From NCBI GenBank assembly GCA_050014815.1, contig JBEKCP010000065.1:1-15408 (forward strand): 15,408 bases of DNA, read 5' to 3'. Numbering within the stretch: position 1 is the stretch's first letter; each line of letters opens with the position of its first letter. This document shows positions 13,810 to 15,408 of the stretch, one piece after another. This stretch comes from JBEKCP01 sp050014815. Lineage in GTDB: Bacteria > Planctomycetota > Planctomycetia > Pirellulales > Thermoguttaceae. Made by a program: the position numbers and the translations under genes. The notes under the pieces were generated by a model. That model saw only the letters and a program-made list of their open reading frames with translations, had not been told where the DNA came from and did no database searches.

Positions 13810-13827
13810 ACGCCCGTAAACGGGCGT
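13810..13827. repeat. 18-base palindrome, second copy
   Basis: ACGCCCGTAAACGGGCGT has the same 8-base arms as the copy at 13719-13736, with AA instead of GA in the centre. Confidence 0.85.
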
Positions 13828-13868
13828 GAGATTGCGGGGCTTGTGTGTAACAACGAGGTCAGCCCGAA

Positions 13869-13931
13869 GGGGGACAGTCCCATTTTCGGGCCGACGCTCT
13901 GCGTCTGCCACGAAAATCGGGACCGTCCCCT
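13869..13931 (+). repeat. GGGAC-N-GTCCC palindromic element, copy D
   Basis: It is identical to copy C (13418-13480) over 63 bases except for one change (C at 13892, G at 13441). The identity extends 3 bases further upstream and then stops on both sides, so the element itself, and not a larger block, was duplicated. Confidence 0.95.
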
Positions 13932-14080
13932 CCGCGTGGGAACGCACGGGACGGCCGCTCCCGCGGCCCTTTGCCGTAGGCGCGGTCAGGCCGCTACGCG
14001 GCCCGCGTACGATGCAAAGTCGCAATACGCGCACTTGCTTACGCAAAAGGGCACGTGCACGTAAAGCCCGATCGGCAGGT

Positions 14081-14335
14081 TCATCCTTCAAATCGGCGGC
14101 GCATTTCCTCGCTGGAAATCCCGCCTTCGGCTCGGCTTCGGACTCGCGAGCGTTCGATCAGACCGAGAAACTCGGGATTCGTACTCAGTGCGACCGTTTC
14201 CATGTCCGTGTTTTCGATGGGCACGAGGACGGCCACAGGCTGGCCGTGGTTCGTTACCACGAGGGGGCCGCTGCCAATTGCCGCCGCATAGTCCGCAAGG
14301 GGGGCGGTGGCGTCCGTCTGCTCGATGAACTTCAT
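14081..14335 (-). CDS. Phd/YefM-family antitoxin
   Basis: The 84-residue protein has the Phd/YefM N-terminal DNA-binding pattern: PLADYAAAIGSGPLVVTNHG with GQPVAVLVPIE (about 12-41). The C-terminal part is Arg/Glu-rich (SRAEGGISSEEMRRRFEG) and is the kind of tail that folds on binding a toxin. It should neutralise the toxin encoded just upstream and repress the operon. Its ATG overlaps the toxin's TGA (ATGA at 14335-14332), so it is translated by coupling. Toxin-before-antitoxin order is the reverse of the usual Phd/YefM arrangement. Confidence 0.88.
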   Translation of the reverse strand: MKFIEQTDATAPLADYAAAIGSGPLVVTNHGQPVAVLVPIENTDMETVALSTNPEFLGLIERSRVRSRAEGGISSEEMRRRFEG

Positions 14336-14631
14336 AACTTGATTTCCTTGCCTGCAATGAGGATCCGCTCACGTTCCTTGATGCCGATCGCGAGGATCGT
14401 CTCCACGGCCTCCGGATCTTCCATACTCTCATAATACACGCGAAGCTCGCCGATGCGAAGTTCCCAGGGGGCCGACGGATTGGGACGCATCGGTTTGCGG
14501 TTTCGTGTCTCGACCGCGGGTTCGTGCGTTAGCTGCTCGTCCACGGCGTCGAAAACGACGGAACGCTGCCGAGCGGTCAGCACTCCGAGGTGCTCGTCCG
14601 TTGCCGGTGAATACTCGATTCGATAAGTCAA
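14332..14631 (-). CDS. RelE/ParE-superfamily toxin
   Basis: The 99-residue product fits the RelE/ParE fold: SPATDEHLGVLTARQRSVVF (8-27), the basic stretch RNRKPMRPN (43-51), then WELRIGELRVYYES (56-69) and the final strand ETILAIGIKERERILIAGKE (77-96). RelE members cut mRNA on the ribosome and ParE members block gyrase; the sequence does not decide which. The start is TTG at 14631, supported by GGGAGGAG 8 bases upstream and by the protein beginning MTYRIEYSP as in relatives. The TTG shares bases with the stop of the HNH-like gene (TTGA), and the toxin stop overlaps the antitoxin ATG, so three genes are chained. Confidence 0.88.
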   Translation of the reverse strand: MTYRIEYSPATDEHLGVLTARQRSVVFDAVDEQLTHEPAVETRNRKPMRPNPSAPWELRIGELRVYYESMEDPEAVETILAIGIKERERILIAGKEIKL

Positions 14632-15113
14632 GTCAGGGGCTCCTCCCTACCCGGACGGTGCGACGAGACGTCAGTAAGCGCGCCTGTCCCCGTTTCCGGC
14701 CCGTTTCCGGCCCCTTCATTTTCCACGAGCACCTTCAGCTGATGGATCGTGTGCCACGGGCGACGATGGAGCATGCGATGGCAATTGCTGCAAACAATTG
14801 CCAGATCATCATGCGGTGGGATCGTGTCTACGGTAGTGTCGTGACAACGAATGTAGCCCGGTAGCGCGGAAATCCCAGGCATCGGAACGCTGATCTGCTT
14901 CCCGATGCTCATTGGCGCGGACAAGTACTCCTGTTCTGTTGCAAACAGGATGTAGCCGTTTCGGTCGAATAACACGGCGGGGAATCGCTCCAGCCGTGCG
15001 TACCAGTGGCCGTCATCGCTGTATCGCGATTGGACTGCCCCAACGCGCCAAGCCTCGTTCAACTCAGCGGCTCTGTCTCGGTGCTGAATTGCCTTCGCAC
15101 GGTCAGTTGGCAC
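14628..15113 (-). CDS. HNH-nuclease-like protein, possibly degenerate
   Basis: The 161-residue product ends in a recognisable HNH/McrA-like module: DDLAIVCSNCHRMLHRRPWH (102-121), with C108, C111, H112 and H116, followed by the TIHQLKVL helix. Such modules normally carry a His-His pair (as in VHHT) about 25-30 residues ahead. Here the equivalent is RCHDT (89-93), with Asp where the second His is expected and a shorter gap, so catalysis may be lost. Residues about 32-65 (DGHWYARLERFPAVLFDRNG, then YILFATEQEY) look like a small beta domain seen ahead of HNH modules in restriction-like proteins, from memory. GTG at 15113 is chosen, with GAGGT 5 bases upstream. The C-terminal 30 residues are polar and unrelated. 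The gene is the first of a three-gene chain with the toxin and antitoxin. Confidence 0.7.
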   Translation of the reverse strand: MPTDRAKAIQHRDRAAELNEAWRVGAVQSRYSDDGHWYARLERFPAVLFDRNGYILFATEQEYLSAPMSIGKQISVPMPGISALPGYIRCHDTTVDTIPPHDDLAIVCSNCHRMLHRRPWHTIHQLKVLVENEGAGNGPETGTGALTDVSSHRPGREEPLT

Positions 15114-15408
15114 TGGTGACCTCGCGCTGATTGCATAGGTTGGATTTATCCGCTCGTCCTATGGCCGCGCCAGTTCTTTGGCCCGGCCCGTCGGGCCAGA
15201 CAAGAGCCCCTACGTTTGGTAGTCAGTCTAGCAACTGGGCGCTTGCCATGCAAGACGCTGGGAACGAATGGGTGCTTTCCCGTTATTGCGTCGGGCACCA
15301 CCGCTACCGGTGCCGCGGAGCGGCAAGATGTGGATAGCCGGGGGTGGAGCGTAGCGGAACCCCCGGAATCAAAATCATGCGGCCCGTGCCGCGTAGCGGC
15401 ATCACAAC
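15114..15408. other. Gene-free end of the window with hairpins
   Basis: No coding frame is convincing. It holds GGCCCG-T-CGGGCC (15185-15197), GCCGC-GGA-GCGGC (15312-15324), and a larger stem CCGGGGGT / ACCCCCGG (15338-15345 with 15359-15366), followed by another GTAGCGG-containing hairpin near the end. Confidence 0.6.
15338..15366. repeat. CCGGGGGT...ACCCCCGG hairpin
   Basis: A perfect 8-bp stem encloses GGAGCGTAGCGGA (15346-15358). The motif GTAGCGG recurs about 40 bases later. Strings of this type are frequent between planctomycete genes, from memory. Confidence 0.6.

Larger units (their letters stand above)
13167..14080. other. Gene-free interval of about 0.9 kb dominated by palindromes
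   Basis: No credible coding frame is seen; the open frames cross repeat arms and lack domains. It holds GGGAC-GTCCC copies C and D and six short hairpins between 13559 and 13827. Just after the LolA-like gene, 13181-13202 can pair imperfectly (GGCGA with TCGCC) and GGGG-AAA-CCCC follows. Confidence 0.7.

Noticed and set aside
13559..13931. CRISPR array or integron attC sites
   Set aside because: Repeats are palindromes with irregular spacing and differing stems, there are no unique spacers of equal length, and no cas or integrase gene is present.
1..15408. tRNA or rRNA genes
   Set aside because: No tRNA T-loop or cloverleaf pattern and no conserved rRNA stretch was recognised on reading; a dedicated search was not possible.

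Overview
The window looks like a chromosomal piece of a high-GC planctomycete, probably an uncultured relative of the Pirellulales or Thermoguttaceae. Four things point there: a secreted cytochrome with a hydrazine-synthase-alpha-like propeller, an ECF sigma factor of the DWS..VRQHGP..WKTAYRLL type coupled to a LolA-like protein, an outer-membrane barrel protein, and many short palindromic repeats of the kind seen in planctomycete genomes. The assignment rests on recognition, not on a database search.

Layout. (1) 2-3906, plus strand: the 3' part of a large two-heme beta-propeller cytochrome, then a secreted propeller protein that has no ATG, GTG or TTG start before its signal peptide. (2) 3912-6493, minus strand, convergent with the first block: a UroD/corrinoid-methyltransferase-like protein, an EmrE-type small multidrug transporter and an outer-membrane barrel protein with a good sigma-70 promoter (TTGTCA-17-TATGAT). 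(3) 6741-10608, plus strand: three overlapping or closely spaced envelope-glycan genes, namely a GT-C (PMT/ArnT-like) glycosyltransferase, a WecA-like sugar-phosphate transferase and a GT2 glycosyltransferase. (4) 10609-11607: about 1 kb without a gene, containing several repeat types. (5) 11641-13166: an ECF sigma factor overlapping (ATGA) a membrane-anchored LolA/RseB-like protein. (6) 13167-14080: 0.9 kb without a gene, full of palindromes. (7) 14081-15113, minus strand: an HNH-nuclease-like gene, a RelE/ParE toxin and a Phd/YefM antitoxin, joined by TTGA and ATGA stop/start overlaps. (8) A gene-free end with more hairpins.

Likely joint roles (inference). Block 3 fits synthesis of a lipid-linked surface glycan: WecA-like initiation on undecaprenyl phosphate, GT2 extension and GT-C transfer from a lipid-phosphate sugar. 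Block 5 is a sensor/sigma pair. Block 7 is a defence- or stability-type cassette.

The most unusual content is the repeats. A GGGAC-N-GTCCC palindromic element occurs four times, two copies differing at one base in 63. A second, AT-rich inverted repeat with 26-bp perfect arms lies inside the GT-C gene beside one of those copies, and both are read through in frame. A third group of six hairpins at 13559-13827 has different stems but nearly always the same TTCA/TGAA centre.
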